64,000 bases of DNA from Rhodobacterales bacterium HKCCE4037 (GTDB lineage Bacteria; Pseudomonadota; Alphaproteobacteria; Rhodobacterales; Rhodobacteraceae): NCBI GenBank assembly GCA_015689645.1, contig WVSM01000011.1, positions 1-64,000 of the forward strand, in the 5' to 3' direction. Position 1 is the first letter of the stretch. Each line of letters starts with the position of its first letter. Under the pieces are notes generated by a model. That model did no database searches. It worked only from the letters and a program-made list of their open reading frames with translations, and was not told the DNA's origin. This document shows, in pieces, positions 1 through 7,471 of this stretch. The position numbers and the translations under genes were made by a program.

Positions 1-261
1 TTCGACATCCGACTCGAAGAACACGCCTTCTTCCAGCGGGATCTTCAGCTCGCCGTCTCGCCCGAGGTTCCCGTCGCCTCGGACGTGCGGGCCATGATCG
101 CCGACATGGACCTCGCGGCGGCCAATGCCCCCGCCGGCACCAACACGCTGGTCGTCTCGGGCGGGGACACCGTCGCCGTGTCCGGCACCAACACCGCCGT
201 GTTCTCCAGCGACGGGCCCGCGCCGCGCCGCACCCTGTGGCAACGCATCTTCGGCAACTGA
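1..261 (+). CDS. C-terminal end of an unknown protein (partial)
   Basis: An open frame enters at base 1 and stops with TGA at 259-261, giving the last 86 residues of a protein whose start lies outside the window. The visible part has an acidic stretch, then a Gly/Thr/Val/Ser-rich stretch (VSGGDTVAVSGTNTAVFSSD) and a basic end (RRTLWQRIFGN). A strong terminator follows directly, which supports this being the true 3' end of a transcript. I do not recognise the family. The Thr/Ser/Gly-rich segment would suit an extended linker, but the function cannot be inferred from this piece. Confidence 0.55.
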   Translation, partial: FDIRLEEHAFFQRDLQLAVSPEVPVASDVRAMIADMDLAAANAPAGTNTLVVSGGDTVAVSGTNTAVFSSDGPAPRRTLWQRIFGN

Positions 262-272
262 TCCAGACCCGG

Positions 273-306
273 CCCGGGCCCCGCATGTCCGGGGCCCGGG
301 AAATTT
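273..306 (+). terminator. Rho-independent terminator
   Basis: A perfect 11-bp GC-only stem (273-283 with 290-300) has a 6-base loop and is followed by AAATTTG. It sits 12 bases after the stop codon of the gene entering the window. The T-run is short, but the stem is very stable. Confidence 0.7.
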
Positions 307-493
307 GATCGTCCAGAAAAAAGTTTTTGGTGAACGCCAAAAGGGCGGCTAACCTCCGCCCCGCATAGCGAAGGTCAGGGTTTCCGCAGTATGGCGGAGG
401 AATTCCATCCCATAACCTGGCCCGACCACGTCTATTTCCGGCGCGCCGACATCCCTTCGCCGGCCGCCTTTTATGAGGAAGGATATCCCCAAC

Positions 494-2011
494 ATGCGAC
501 TTATGAGTGCAAGTGCGATCGCCCTGATCGCCATGGGCGGGGCCGCGATGGCTTGCCCGAATTACCAGCTCGCCCAGTCGAGCTATACCTACGACAGCTC
601 TCAGATCGTCAATGGGTTGAATTTCAACGTCCAGGCCGGGGGGAATTTCACCCTCGATCAATGTGGCCTTGGCAACCTTGGCTATGGCCAGTTCCGCTCT
701 GCCCCCGATATCACGCTGAACCTCACCGGCATGGTGGGCCGCGAACTCGACCTCTACGTGAACTCCGGCTGTGACCCGGCGATGCTCGTCAACGATTCCT
801 CCGGCCAGTGGTATTTCAACGACGACAGCAATGGCCTTCAGCCCGGCATGCGCCTGCCGTCGGCGGCCGCCAATGGACGGGTCGACATCTGGGTCGGCAC
901 CTTCTCGGGCGGAGGTTGCCCCGCCACGCTGACCGTTCAGGCCACCGGCGGCGCGCCCGTGCCGCAGCCTGTGCCCCAGCCTGTCCCGCAGCCGGTTCCG
1001 CAGCCGGCCAATGCCTGCCCGACATGGGAAGTGCCCGGCCCGGCCCTGCAATTCAGCGCCAGCCAGATCCTTCAGCCGCTCAGCTACATCGCGCAGGCCA
1101 CCGGTGGCACGCGCGTCGGCTCGTGCCCCGGCATCGACGGCGGCGGCACCGCCAGCCAGGTTCCGCAATTCTCGATCACCCTGTCCGAGATGCAGGGCCA
1201 CAACCTGACCTTGCGCGCCAATGCCGAATGCGACTCGACGCTGCTGGTGAACGGGGCGGACACGACGTGGTATTACAACGATGACGGGCAGGGGAACCTG
1301 CAGCCCGAACTGACGATCACGGATGCCGCCGCCCTGAATGGACGGATCGACGTCTGGGTCGGCACCTTTGGCGGCGACAGCTGCCCGGGCACGTTCACGC
1401 TTCAGGCCGTGCCGGTGGTGACCGCACCCGCACCTGCGCCGGCACCGGTTCCCGCACCGGCACCCACGCCCGCACCGGCACCGACGCCCGCTCCGGCACC
1501 AACGCCCGCACCGGCACCGGCTCCTGCTCCGGCACCTGCGCCTGCTCCTGCACCGGCCCCCGCACCTGCCCCGGCCCCGGCGCCGACGCAGACCGGCGGC
1601 TGCCCGACCACGAGCCTCGAAGGCATCGCGGTCACGGCGGACGGTCAGGAACTCTACAGCCCCGACACCTACACGGTGACGGCCGGTGGCGTGACCGCGC
1701 TGACCAGCTGCTCGGGTCTGCCCGGCGCCGGCGTGATCAACGCGCAGCCGCACTACAGCTTCCAGCTGTCGGGCATGGAGACCTATGGCCGTCTCGAAAT
1801 CGAAGTCACCAGTGATTGCGACACGACGCTTCTGGTCAACGATGCGCAGGGCAACTGGCACTTCGACGACGATTCCGGCGGCAGCCTGCAGCCGGAACTG
1901 AACCTGACCGACACCGCTGCCCTCAATGGCCGCGTGGACATCTGGGTCGGCACCTTCGGCGCAGACATTTCCTGCCAGGCCGAAATCGAGATGGAGACCT
2001 GGAACTTCTGA
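494..2011 (+). CDS. Secreted protein with three copies of a four-cysteine domain
   Basis: The ATG at 494 is chosen over the in-frame ATG at 473 because the purine-rich AGGAAGGA at about 475-482 is then the ribosome binding site and the protein opens with a clean signal peptide (residues 1-20, cut before Cys-Pro). The mature 485 residues hold three related domains at about 21-153, 175-305 and 370-505. Each starts with Cys-Pro, has a second Cys near the middle, a CD..LLVN.....W.F.DD motif, the block NGR[VI]D[IV]WVGTF and a final Cys. They are joined by a PQPV linker (about 155-172) and a long Ala-Pro linker (about 310-366). The central motif recalls bacterial pre-peptidase C-terminal (PPC) domains, but that is a resemblance only. 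The neighbour at 2180 carries one more copy and is probably co-transcribed. The function is unknown; the protein is likely periplasmic or extracellular with disulfides. Confidence 0.85.
   Translation: MRLMSASAIALIAMGGAAMACPNYQLAQSSYTYDSSQIVNGLNFNVQAGGNFTLDQCGLGNLGYGQFRSAPDITLNLTGMVGRELDLYVNSGCDPAMLVNDSSGQWYFNDDSNGLQPGMRLPSAAANGRVDIWVGTFSGGGCPATLTVQATGGAPVPQPVPQPVPQPVPQPANACPTWEVPGPALQFSASQILQPLSYIAQATGGTRVGSCPGIDGGGTASQVPQFSITLSEMQGHNLTLRANAECDSTLLVNGADTTWYYNDDGQGNLQPELTITDAAALNGRIDVWVGTFGGDSCPGTFTLQAVPVVTAPAPAPAPVPAPAPTPAPAPTPAPAPTPAPAPAPAPAPAPAPAPAPAPAPAPAPTQTGGCPTTSLEGIAVTADGQELYSPDTYTVTAGGVTALTSCSGLPGAGVINAQPHYSFQLSGMETYGRLEIEVTSDCDTTLLVNDAQGNWHFDDDSGGSLQPELNLTDTAALNGRVDIWVGTFGADISCQAEIEMETWNF
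1423..1590 (+). repeat. Ala-Pro coding repeat (interdomain linker)
   Basis: This stretch is a run of GCxCCx codons giving alternating Ala-Pro with some Thr and Val. It forms the stiff linker between domains 2 and 3 of the secreted protein. Codon third positions vary (gca, gcg, gct, gcc), so the protein repeat is kept while the DNA repeat is imperfect. Confidence 0.85.
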
Positions 2012-2179
2012 TCCCGGTCCCGAACCGGAGGGGGTAAGGGTTTCCGGACTTTCGCCCCCTCCCACTAAAATGGATAGTGTCCCTACCCTTCACCGGGGGC
2101 ACCATTCGCCCTCAAGTCACTCAACCCAAAACACTTTTCCCCCTTCACTGAAGATAAAAAGAACACCCGGAGTAACACG

Positions 2180-2635
2180 ATGAAAAAGCTTCTTGCAGCA
2201 ACCGCCATTCTCCTCGGCACCGCCGGTCTCGCAGCCGCATGCCCCGCATGGCAGAACCAGGGCGTCCAGTCCGGCTACGTCACCGGCCAGGACCTGTGGA
2301 CCCCGAACAGCTACTCGGTCGTCGCCGGCGGCTCTCAGTCCCTGCGCGCCTGTGGCTGGAACCACACCGGCTACGTGATCTCGCGCCCCGACTTCGAATT
2401 CCAGATCGACGGTCTGCACGCCTACAACCGCCTCGAGATCCGTGCGGTCGGCCAGTGCGACACCATCCTGCTCGTCAACGACGCAAACGGGAACTGGTAC
2501 TTCGACGACGACAGCTACGGCAACCTGAACCCGGCCATCAACCTCTACAGCCCCGCCTCCGGAACCTATGACATCTGGGTCGGCACCTACAGCGGCGGCA
2601 CCTGCGGCGCGACGCTGCAGATGGAAACCTGGTAA
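2180..2635 (+). CDS. Secreted single-copy four-cysteine domain protein
   Basis: A 151-residue protein with a signal peptide (residues 1-20, MKKLLAATAILLGTAGLAAA, cut before Cys-Pro) and one domain filling the rest. The domain is closest to the third copy in the upstream protein: both share WTPNSY/YSPDTY, CDT.LLVNDA.GNW.FDDDS and the end MET-W. It has the same four Cys (CP, RACGW, QCDT, GTCGA). A GGAG about 8 bases before the ATG serves as ribosome binding site. The gene is 168 bases downstream of the three-domain gene and is followed by a strong terminator, so it is probably the last gene of the transcript. No function is recognised. Confidence 0.85.
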   Translation: MKKLLAATAILLGTAGLAAACPAWQNQGVQSGYVTGQDLWTPNSYSVVAGGSQSLRACGWNHTGYVISRPDFEFQIDGLHAYNRLEIRAVGQCDTILLVNDANGNWYFDDDSYGNLNPAINLYSPASGTYDIWVGTYSGGTCGATLQMETW

Positions 2636-2663
2636 GTTTTACGCAGGCCTATTCGGCCTGATG

Positions 2664-2692
2664 AAACGGCCCGCCAATCGGCGGGCCGTTTT
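2664..2692 (+). terminator. Rho-independent terminator
   Basis: A perfect 12-bp stem (2664-2675 with 2680-2691) has a 4-base loop. The stem ends in TTTT, followed by GCGTT. It lies 28 bases after the single-domain secreted protein gene and closes that transcript. Confidence 0.88.
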
Positions 2693-2825
2693 GCGTTCGG
2701 GCTGTGGTTTTGACAGCTTCCGCGCATAGGTTTTGCCAGGGTGTCCGCTTTGCGGGACAAACCTGTCGTCCGCACTCGCTCGCCGAAGGTCCGCTTGCAT
2801 TTGGCGTCCAGCGTGCTAGGGACCG

Positions 2826-3902
2826 CTACTCACCCCATCCGGTCACTTCATTTCCGCCATAGATCATCTGCCGAATCATCGGAGAGGCGAGCGACGACGT
2901 GAAGCCATCTGTTGGCTTACTGACCTCGTTCAATCGACCCATCTGATCATGGCTCAATTCAAGGTTTGCGGCCTCGATATTGCCTTTTAGCTGCGTGGCT
3001 GTGCGCGCACCGACGATGGTGGACGCAACGCCCGGACGCGCCATGGCCCAGGCCAGTGCGACTTGGGCAGGCTCGCAACCCAGCTCGGTGGCAACGTCCC
3101 GCAGCGTGTCCAGGATAACCCAATTGCGATCCGCGAACTTGGTGTCCCCGAACGGGTTTGCGCCACTCAGCCGTCCGGTTTCGCCCGTGTCCTCGCGATT
3201 GTATTTGCCCGTCAGGAACCCGCCGGCCAGTGGACTCCAAGGCATCACGCCCATGCCTGCCTCACGCGCAGCGGGGAAGTGTTCGGCTTCCACATCGCGG
3301 GCGACCAGGGAATATTCCACCTGCATCGCGATCGGACCGGGCACACGCCTTTCTGATGCGATCGTCGCCGCCTTCATGGCCACCCATGCCGGCATGTCGG
3401 AGAATGCGTAGTGGCGGATTTTTCCGGCTCGAACCAGATCGCTCAAGGTCTGCACGATCTCTTCAACGGGCGTGACGCCGTCCCAAATGTGCATCCAGTA
3501 GAGGTCGATGTAGTCGGTGCCGAGCCGATTGAGCGAGGCGTCCAGCGCTCTGTGGATGTTCTTGGCCCCCGCACCGCCAGCATGAGGGTTGCCCGGTGCA
3601 CCGGACGAACCGGACAGAGGACTGGACGATCCGTTGAAGCCGAACTTCGTCGCCAAAACGATTTCGTCGCGGGATTTGGTTTCCTCGATAAACTTGCCGA
3701 CAAACTCCTCGCTGACGCCGCCGGAATAGATGTCCGCCGTATCCACGAAGTTGCCGCCCGAGTTGCGGTAGACATTGAAAATCTCACGCGAGGCGTCCTC
3801 ATCCGCACCCCAGTCGCCGGGACCAAAGGTCATCGTGCCGAGACACAGGGGACTGACGACAAGACCGGAGCGGCCGAGCGCGCGGAAATTAGAGAGGGAC
3901 AT
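2826..3902 (-). CDS. Aldo/keto reductase
   Basis: A 358-residue NADPH-dependent aldo/keto reductase of the YajO/Tas-like type. The N-terminus has the family strand and loop (RALGRSGLVVSPLCLGTMTFG), followed by the catalytic Asp/Tyr region (FVDTADIYSGG), a Lys in LATKFGF and the His in YWMHIWD, so the D-Y-K-H tetrad is complete. The C-terminal cofactor region reads STIVGARTATQL. The ATG at 3902 is chosen because AGGAG lies 9 bases upstream; an in-frame TTG 9 bases earlier would overlap that site. The gene is divergent from a TetR regulator and its leader contains the 3917-3942 palindrome, so repression by that regulator, lifted by an aldehyde or electrophile, is the likely control. The substrate is not known. 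Confidence 0.9.
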   Translation of the reverse strand: MSLSNFRALGRSGLVVSPLCLGTMTFGPGDWGADEDASREIFNVYRNSGGNFVDTADIYSGGVSEEFVGKFIEETKSRDEIVLATKFGFNGSSSPLSGSSGAPGNPHAGGAGAKNIHRALDASLNRLGTDYIDLYWMHIWDGVTPVEEIVQTLSDLVRAGKIRHYAFSDMPAWVAMKAATIASERRVPGPIAMQVEYSLVARDVEAEHFPAAREAGMGVMPWSPLAGGFLTGKYNREDTGETGRLSGANPFGDTKFADRNWVILDTLRDVATELGCEPAQVALAWAMARPGVASTIVGARTATQLKGNIEAANLELSHDQMGRLNEVSKPTDGFTSSLASPMIRQMIYGGNEVTGWGE

Positions 3903-3916
3903 TGGGGGCAACTCCT

Positions 3917-3942
3917 AGTTTCGTAAAACTCATTACGAAACT
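3917..3942. promoter_or_regulatory. Palindromic operator between the reductase and tetR
   Basis: Perfect 10-bp arms (AGTTTCGTAA and TTACGAAACT) are separated by 6 bases. The site lies between the divergent reductase and TetR genes and directly abuts the ribosome binding site of the reductase. Size and position are what is expected of a TetR-family dimer operator. Assignment to the neighbouring regulator is inference. Confidence 0.75.
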
Positions 3943-3969
3943 CTATGCGCATCTTGATCGACGGCGTCA

Positions 3970-4611
3970 ATGACTTTAATAGCTATCGTTATGAAAGCTC
4001 CTGTTGCGCAGCCTCGAAAGACCGGTCGTCCCTTGTCCTTTGACAGGGACGAAGCGCTTGAAAAGGCGATGCTGGCATTCTGGGAAAGCGGGTATGAGAC
4101 GACGTCGATCAGTGACCTGACCGCCGCGATGGGTGTGACCGCCCCCAGCATCTACACGGCTTTCGGCGACAAGAAGAGGCTGTTCCTCGAGGCGATGCGG
4201 CGCTATGCAGGCGACCCTGACGACCTGAAAAAAACCCTGGCTCTTGCACCGACCGCGCGGGATGCCGTTGCACGGATGATGGAAGACGCCGCGCGGCTCT
4301 ACACCGGCGATTCAACACCCAAAGGATGCCTTCTCGCCAGTGCTGCGGCAACGGGATCAAGGGATGCCGCCGACGTGCGAGACGCAACAGCGCAAGAGCG
4401 GCGCGTGATCCGGGCCATCATCATCGAACGTATTGAAAAGGACGTCGAGTTGGGCCTTTTGTCGCCGGACACCAAGGCGTCCGTTCTGGCCGATACGGCC
4501 CTTGCGGTGACACAAGGCATGTCAGTCCTCGCCCGCGACGGTGCGGATCGAAATTCCCTCCTCGCCGTCGCGCAAGCGTCCTTGAATGGTTGGCCAGATT
4601 ATTTGAAATAA
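3970..4611 (+). CDS. TetR-family transcriptional regulator
   Basis: A 213-residue regulator. The N-terminal helix-turn-helix is clear at about residues 20-65 (GRPLSFDRDEALEKAMLAFW, then YETTSISDLTAAMGVTAPSI, then YTAFGDKKRLFLEAM). The C-terminal ligand-binding part is the short AcrR-like type (SVLADTALAVTQGMSVLARDG). The start is uncertain: the ATG at 3970 and the ATG at 3991 are in frame and neither has a strong ribosome binding site; 3991 gives a more usual leader. It is divergent from an aldo/keto reductase across a perfect palindrome and probably represses that gene and itself. Confidence 0.9.
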   Translation: MTLIAIVMKAPVAQPRKTGRPLSFDRDEALEKAMLAFWESGYETTSISDLTAAMGVTAPSIYTAFGDKKRLFLEAMRRYAGDPDDLKKTLALAPTARDAVARMMEDAARLYTGDSTPKGCLLASAAATGSRDAADVRDATAQERRVIRAIIIERIEKDVELGLLSPDTKASVLADTALAVTQGMSVLARDGADRNSLLAVAQASLNGWPDYLK

Positions 4612-4830
4612 AACGGACCTATGGCTGGCACCAGAGAGTAAGTCGCCATTCGTTCGCGGCGCCGCATCCTTCACTTTTACGCTCTCTCCGTACATTCTTC
4701 GCACCGCAGGATGCACCAGAACTCAACCGTATCTGTCACCGGCGGAAACGACGGATTCCGCCCCGCCAAAAGTCCTAAAATTTGGTTAAGATCACAAGCC
4801 GAAACGTTTAAAATCAGCGAGTTGCATGGG

Positions 4831-4846
4831 TGTGCAAGCTTGCACA
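4831..4846. other. Perfect 16-bp palindrome
   Basis: TGTGCAAG followed directly by CTTGCACA, with no spacer, 5 bases beyond the stop codon of the sugar dehydrogenase gene. It has no T-run, so it is a poor terminator. It may be a protein-binding site. The rest of the 240-base gap 4612-4851 shows only one weaker inverted repeat (4741-4762). Confidence 0.45.
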
Positions 4847-4851
4847 GAAGC

Positions 4852-6051
4852 CTATTCAGTCTCATCCGCCCGCGTCAGCCGGATCAGCGCGCCCGGATCG
4901 GCGTCGATCAGGATCAGGATCGCCCCGTCGTCGTCCACGGCCACGTCCCGCACGCGCTCGCCCTGCCGCAGCCGCTCCTCACCCACGACGGTCTCGCCGT
5001 CCATCTCCAGCCGGACCAGTGCGCTGCCCGCCAGCGCCCCCATCAGGATATCGCCCTGCCAGTCCGCGAACATCTCGCCCTCGTAGAACACCAGGTCCGA
5101 CGGCGCGATCGAAGGGTCCCAGAAATAACGCGGCTCTTGGAAGTCCGGCGCATGCGCCTGCTGACCATCGCCCACGTCCGAGCCATTGTAATTGACCCCG
5201 TAGCTCACGACCGGCCAGCCGTAATTCGCGCCCGGCGTCAGGATGTTCAACTCATCCCCTCCCGCAGGCCCATGCTCCAGCGTCCAGAGCGCGCCCGTCT
5301 CCGGATGCTGCGCCGCGCCCTGGATATTACGATGCCCGTAGGTGAAGATCTCCGGCCGCGCGCCCTCCGTGACCGGCGTGTCCAGCAGCGGATTTCCCTC
5401 CGCATCGATCAGGATCGTCACCCCATAAGCCGCCGCGACCGGGTCCTGCGCCAGCTCCCGGTTCTCGGGCGTGAAGCGATCGCCCGTGGTGACCAGCAAC
5501 GCCCCGTCCTCGGTCACAATCACCCGGCTGCCGAAATGGGCCGGCACCAGCGACGATGGCGTCTGCTGCCAGATCTCCACCACGTCCGTCAGCGCGGTGT
5601 GATCCTCCGACAGCACCGCACGCGCCACTGCCGTCGCCGAGGAGGCAAGGCCGTCGCGGGCAGAATAGGTGAGAAACAGAACGCGGCTGTCTGCGAAATC
5701 GGGCGCAAGCACCACGTCGAGCAACCCGCCCTGCTGCATCGCCCGCACGTCGGGCACTCCGCTGATCTCCGGCCCCATCGTACCGTCCCGCGTGACATGC
5801 CGCAGCGTGCCGCCCCGTTCGGTCACGATGTAGCCCGCACCGTCTGGCAGAACGGCCACCGCCCAGGGATGGGCAAGCGTGCCGACGATGACCTCTTCCT
5901 GCAGCGAAACGCCCGAGGTCACCTCGGGCGCATCGGTCTGCTCGGCAAAGGCCGGAACCGTGTCGGGGAGGTTCGGCGTGCCGTCATCGACGGGCGCCTG
6001 CGCAAGGGCAGGGCCCGTCAGAAGAAAAGGAAGAAGGCAAAGGGTGCGCAT
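4852..6051 (-). CDS. PQQ-dependent sugar dehydrogenase (periplasmic), copy 2
   Basis: A 399-residue soluble aldose sugar dehydrogenase of the Asd/YliI (glucose/sorbosone dehydrogenase) family. It has a signal peptide (MRTLCLLPFLLTGPALA) and a six-bladed beta-propeller. Family landmarks are HPWAVAVLPDG near residue 60, YGHRNIQG, EHGPAGGDELN and the calcium/PQQ loop NYGWPVVSYGVNYN. The ATG at 6051 is preceded by GGGAGAG; an in-frame upstream start would add 19 residues ahead of a good signal peptide. It probably oxidises aldoses in the periplasm and passes electrons to the respiratory chain. It follows its paralogue by 69 bases on the same strand and is probably in one operon with it. Confidence 0.9.
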   Translation of the reverse strand: MRTLCLLPFLLTGPALAQAPVDDGTPNLPDTVPAFAEQTDAPEVTSGVSLQEEVIVGTLAHPWAVAVLPDGAGYIVTERGGTLRHVTRDGTMGPEISGVPDVRAMQQGGLLDVVLAPDFADSRVLFLTYSARDGLASSATAVARAVLSEDHTALTDVVEIWQQTPSSLVPAHFGSRVIVTEDGALLVTTGDRFTPENRELAQDPVAAAYGVTILIDAEGNPLLDTPVTEGARPEIFTYGHRNIQGAAQHPETGALWTLEHGPAGGDELNILTPGANYGWPVVSYGVNYNGSDVGDGQQAHAPDFQEPRYFWDPSIAPSDLVFYEGEMFADWQGDILMGALAGSALVRLEMDGETVVGEERLRQGERVRDVAVDDDGAILILIDADPGALIRLTRADETE

Positions 6052-6120
6052 GGGTCTCTCCCGATCAAGGTATCGATCCAGAGATAACCCGCGCCCCTCC
6101 GCCAACAACCCCGTGTCGGA

Positions 6121-7338
6121 TCACTCGGCGAGCGACAGGCGGATCAGTGCGCCATCCTCGAAGTCCGTGATGAACAGGATCGACCCGTCGTGATCGACCG
6201 CAACGTCGCGCACACGCCCGACGCCGTCAGCGAGGTATTCCTCGCCCATGACGGTGTCACCCTCCAGGTCCAGCCGGACAAGCGACGCAGCGACCAAGCC
6301 GCCGACCAGAACATCGCCCTGCCAGTCCACGAACATCTCGCCGTCGTAGAACTCCATGCCGCCGGGCGCGATGACCGGGTCCCAGTAATAGCGCGGCTCG
6401 ACGAATTCGGGCAGGTGGGCGGAGCGCCCTTCGGTCACTTCGGAGCCATCGTAATTGACGCCGTAGCTCGCGATCGGCCAGCCGTAGTTGCCGCCGGGTT
6501 GGATGAGGTTCAGCTCGTCTCCGCCAGCGGGACCGTGTTCAATCGCCCAGAGCTGCCCCTCCGCATCCATGGCGGCGGACTGCACGTTCCGGTGACCATA
6601 GGAGTAGACGACGTCGAGACCTTCTTCGCTGTCGACGAACGGGTTGCCTTCAACCGGCTCCCCATCGGCCGTCACGCGAACGATCACGCCAAAGCTGTTC
6701 GTCGGGTCCTGTGCGTTCTGGCGCGCTTCTTCGGTGAAATGCTCACCTGTCGTGATGAAGACGGTGCCGTCCGCCGTCGGCACGACGCGGCTGCCGTAGT
6801 GCATCGGGTTGGGCGAGGCCGGGGTCTGGACGAAGATGTCCGACACCTCCGTCAACGACATCATGTCCTCCGACAGGACCGCACGGGCCGCTGCGGTGGC
6901 GGACATGCCGTCGCCGTCCATCGGCTTGGCATAGGTCAGGTAGATCACGCGGCTGTCCTCGAAGTCGGGCGCGAGGGCGATATCCAGCAGTCCGCCCTGT
7001 TCCACGGCATGAACCTCGGGCACACCGGCGATCGGGTCGGAGACTTCGCCGTCAACGGAAATGTGGCGCAGACTACCGGGGCGCTCCGTCACGAGGTAAC
7101 CCGCATCGCCCGGAAGCACGGTGATGCCCCAGGGATGCACGAGGCCCTCGGCGACGGTGTTCTGAACGATCTCGGCTTCGGTGATCTGCTCGGGCGCATT
7201 GGTCTGTTCGGCGAAGGCCGGCTCCACGTCGGGCCGGTTCTCACCGCCGCTGATGACCGGATCCTGCGCAAGGGCAGGGGTCATGAGAAGGGCGGTGACG
7301 GACGTGGTCGCGATCAGGGTAGGAATGGTAAGACGCAT
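6121..7338 (-). CDS. PQQ-dependent sugar dehydrogenase (periplasmic), copy 1
   Basis: A 405-residue paralogue of the downstream enzyme. The start at 7338 gives a signal peptide (MRLTIPTLIATTSVTALLMT, ending PALA) and has GAGG 9 bases upstream. The mature protein opens with the same segment as its neighbour (AFAEQTNAPE versus AFAEQTDAPE) and keeps HPWGITVLPGDAGYLVTERP, YGHRNVQSA, EHGPAGGDELN and NYGWPIASYGVNYDG. These residues form the PQQ and calcium site in the Asd/YliI family. Two copies in tandem point to duplication with possible divergence in sugar preference. PQQ synthesis genes are not in the window. Confidence 0.9.
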   Translation of the reverse strand: MRLTIPTLIATTSVTALLMTPALAQDPVISGGENRPDVEPAFAEQTNAPEQITEAEIVQNTVAEGLVHPWGITVLPGDAGYLVTERPGSLRHISVDGEVSDPIAGVPEVHAVEQGGLLDIALAPDFEDSRVIYLTYAKPMDGDGMSATAAARAVLSEDMMSLTEVSDIFVQTPASPNPMHYGSRVVPTADGTVFITTGEHFTEEARQNAQDPTNSFGVIVRVTADGEPVEGNPFVDSEEGLDVVYSYGHRNVQSAAMDAEGQLWAIEHGPAGGDELNLIQPGGNYGWPIASYGVNYDGSEVTEGRSAHLPEFVEPRYYWDPVIAPGGMEFYDGEMFVDWQGDVLVGGLVAASLVRLDLEGDTVMGEEYLADGVGRVRDVAVDHDGSILFITDFEDGALIRLSLAE

Positions 7339-7471
7339 TGGCAATAACCTCGGGTCGGTGTTGGGTTCTGCACGGCGCCGAAGGGCCGCGCGTTCCCATG
7401 CCAACTCGTGACCGCCGGGGATGTTCCGGAAAACCGGGGAGGCCGCAGTATGCCGCGCGGCCTTGGTCCGG

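Noticed and set aside
1402-1635. Open frame on the - strand coding for Gly-Ala repeats
   Set aside because: It is the reverse complement of the Ala-Pro linker of the secreted protein and has no start or neighbours of its own.
2027-2062. Hairpin GGAGGGGG/CCCCCTCC between the two secreted protein genes
   Set aside because: The stem is 8 bp with a 20-base loop and no T-run. It may slow RNA decay but is not a convincing terminator.
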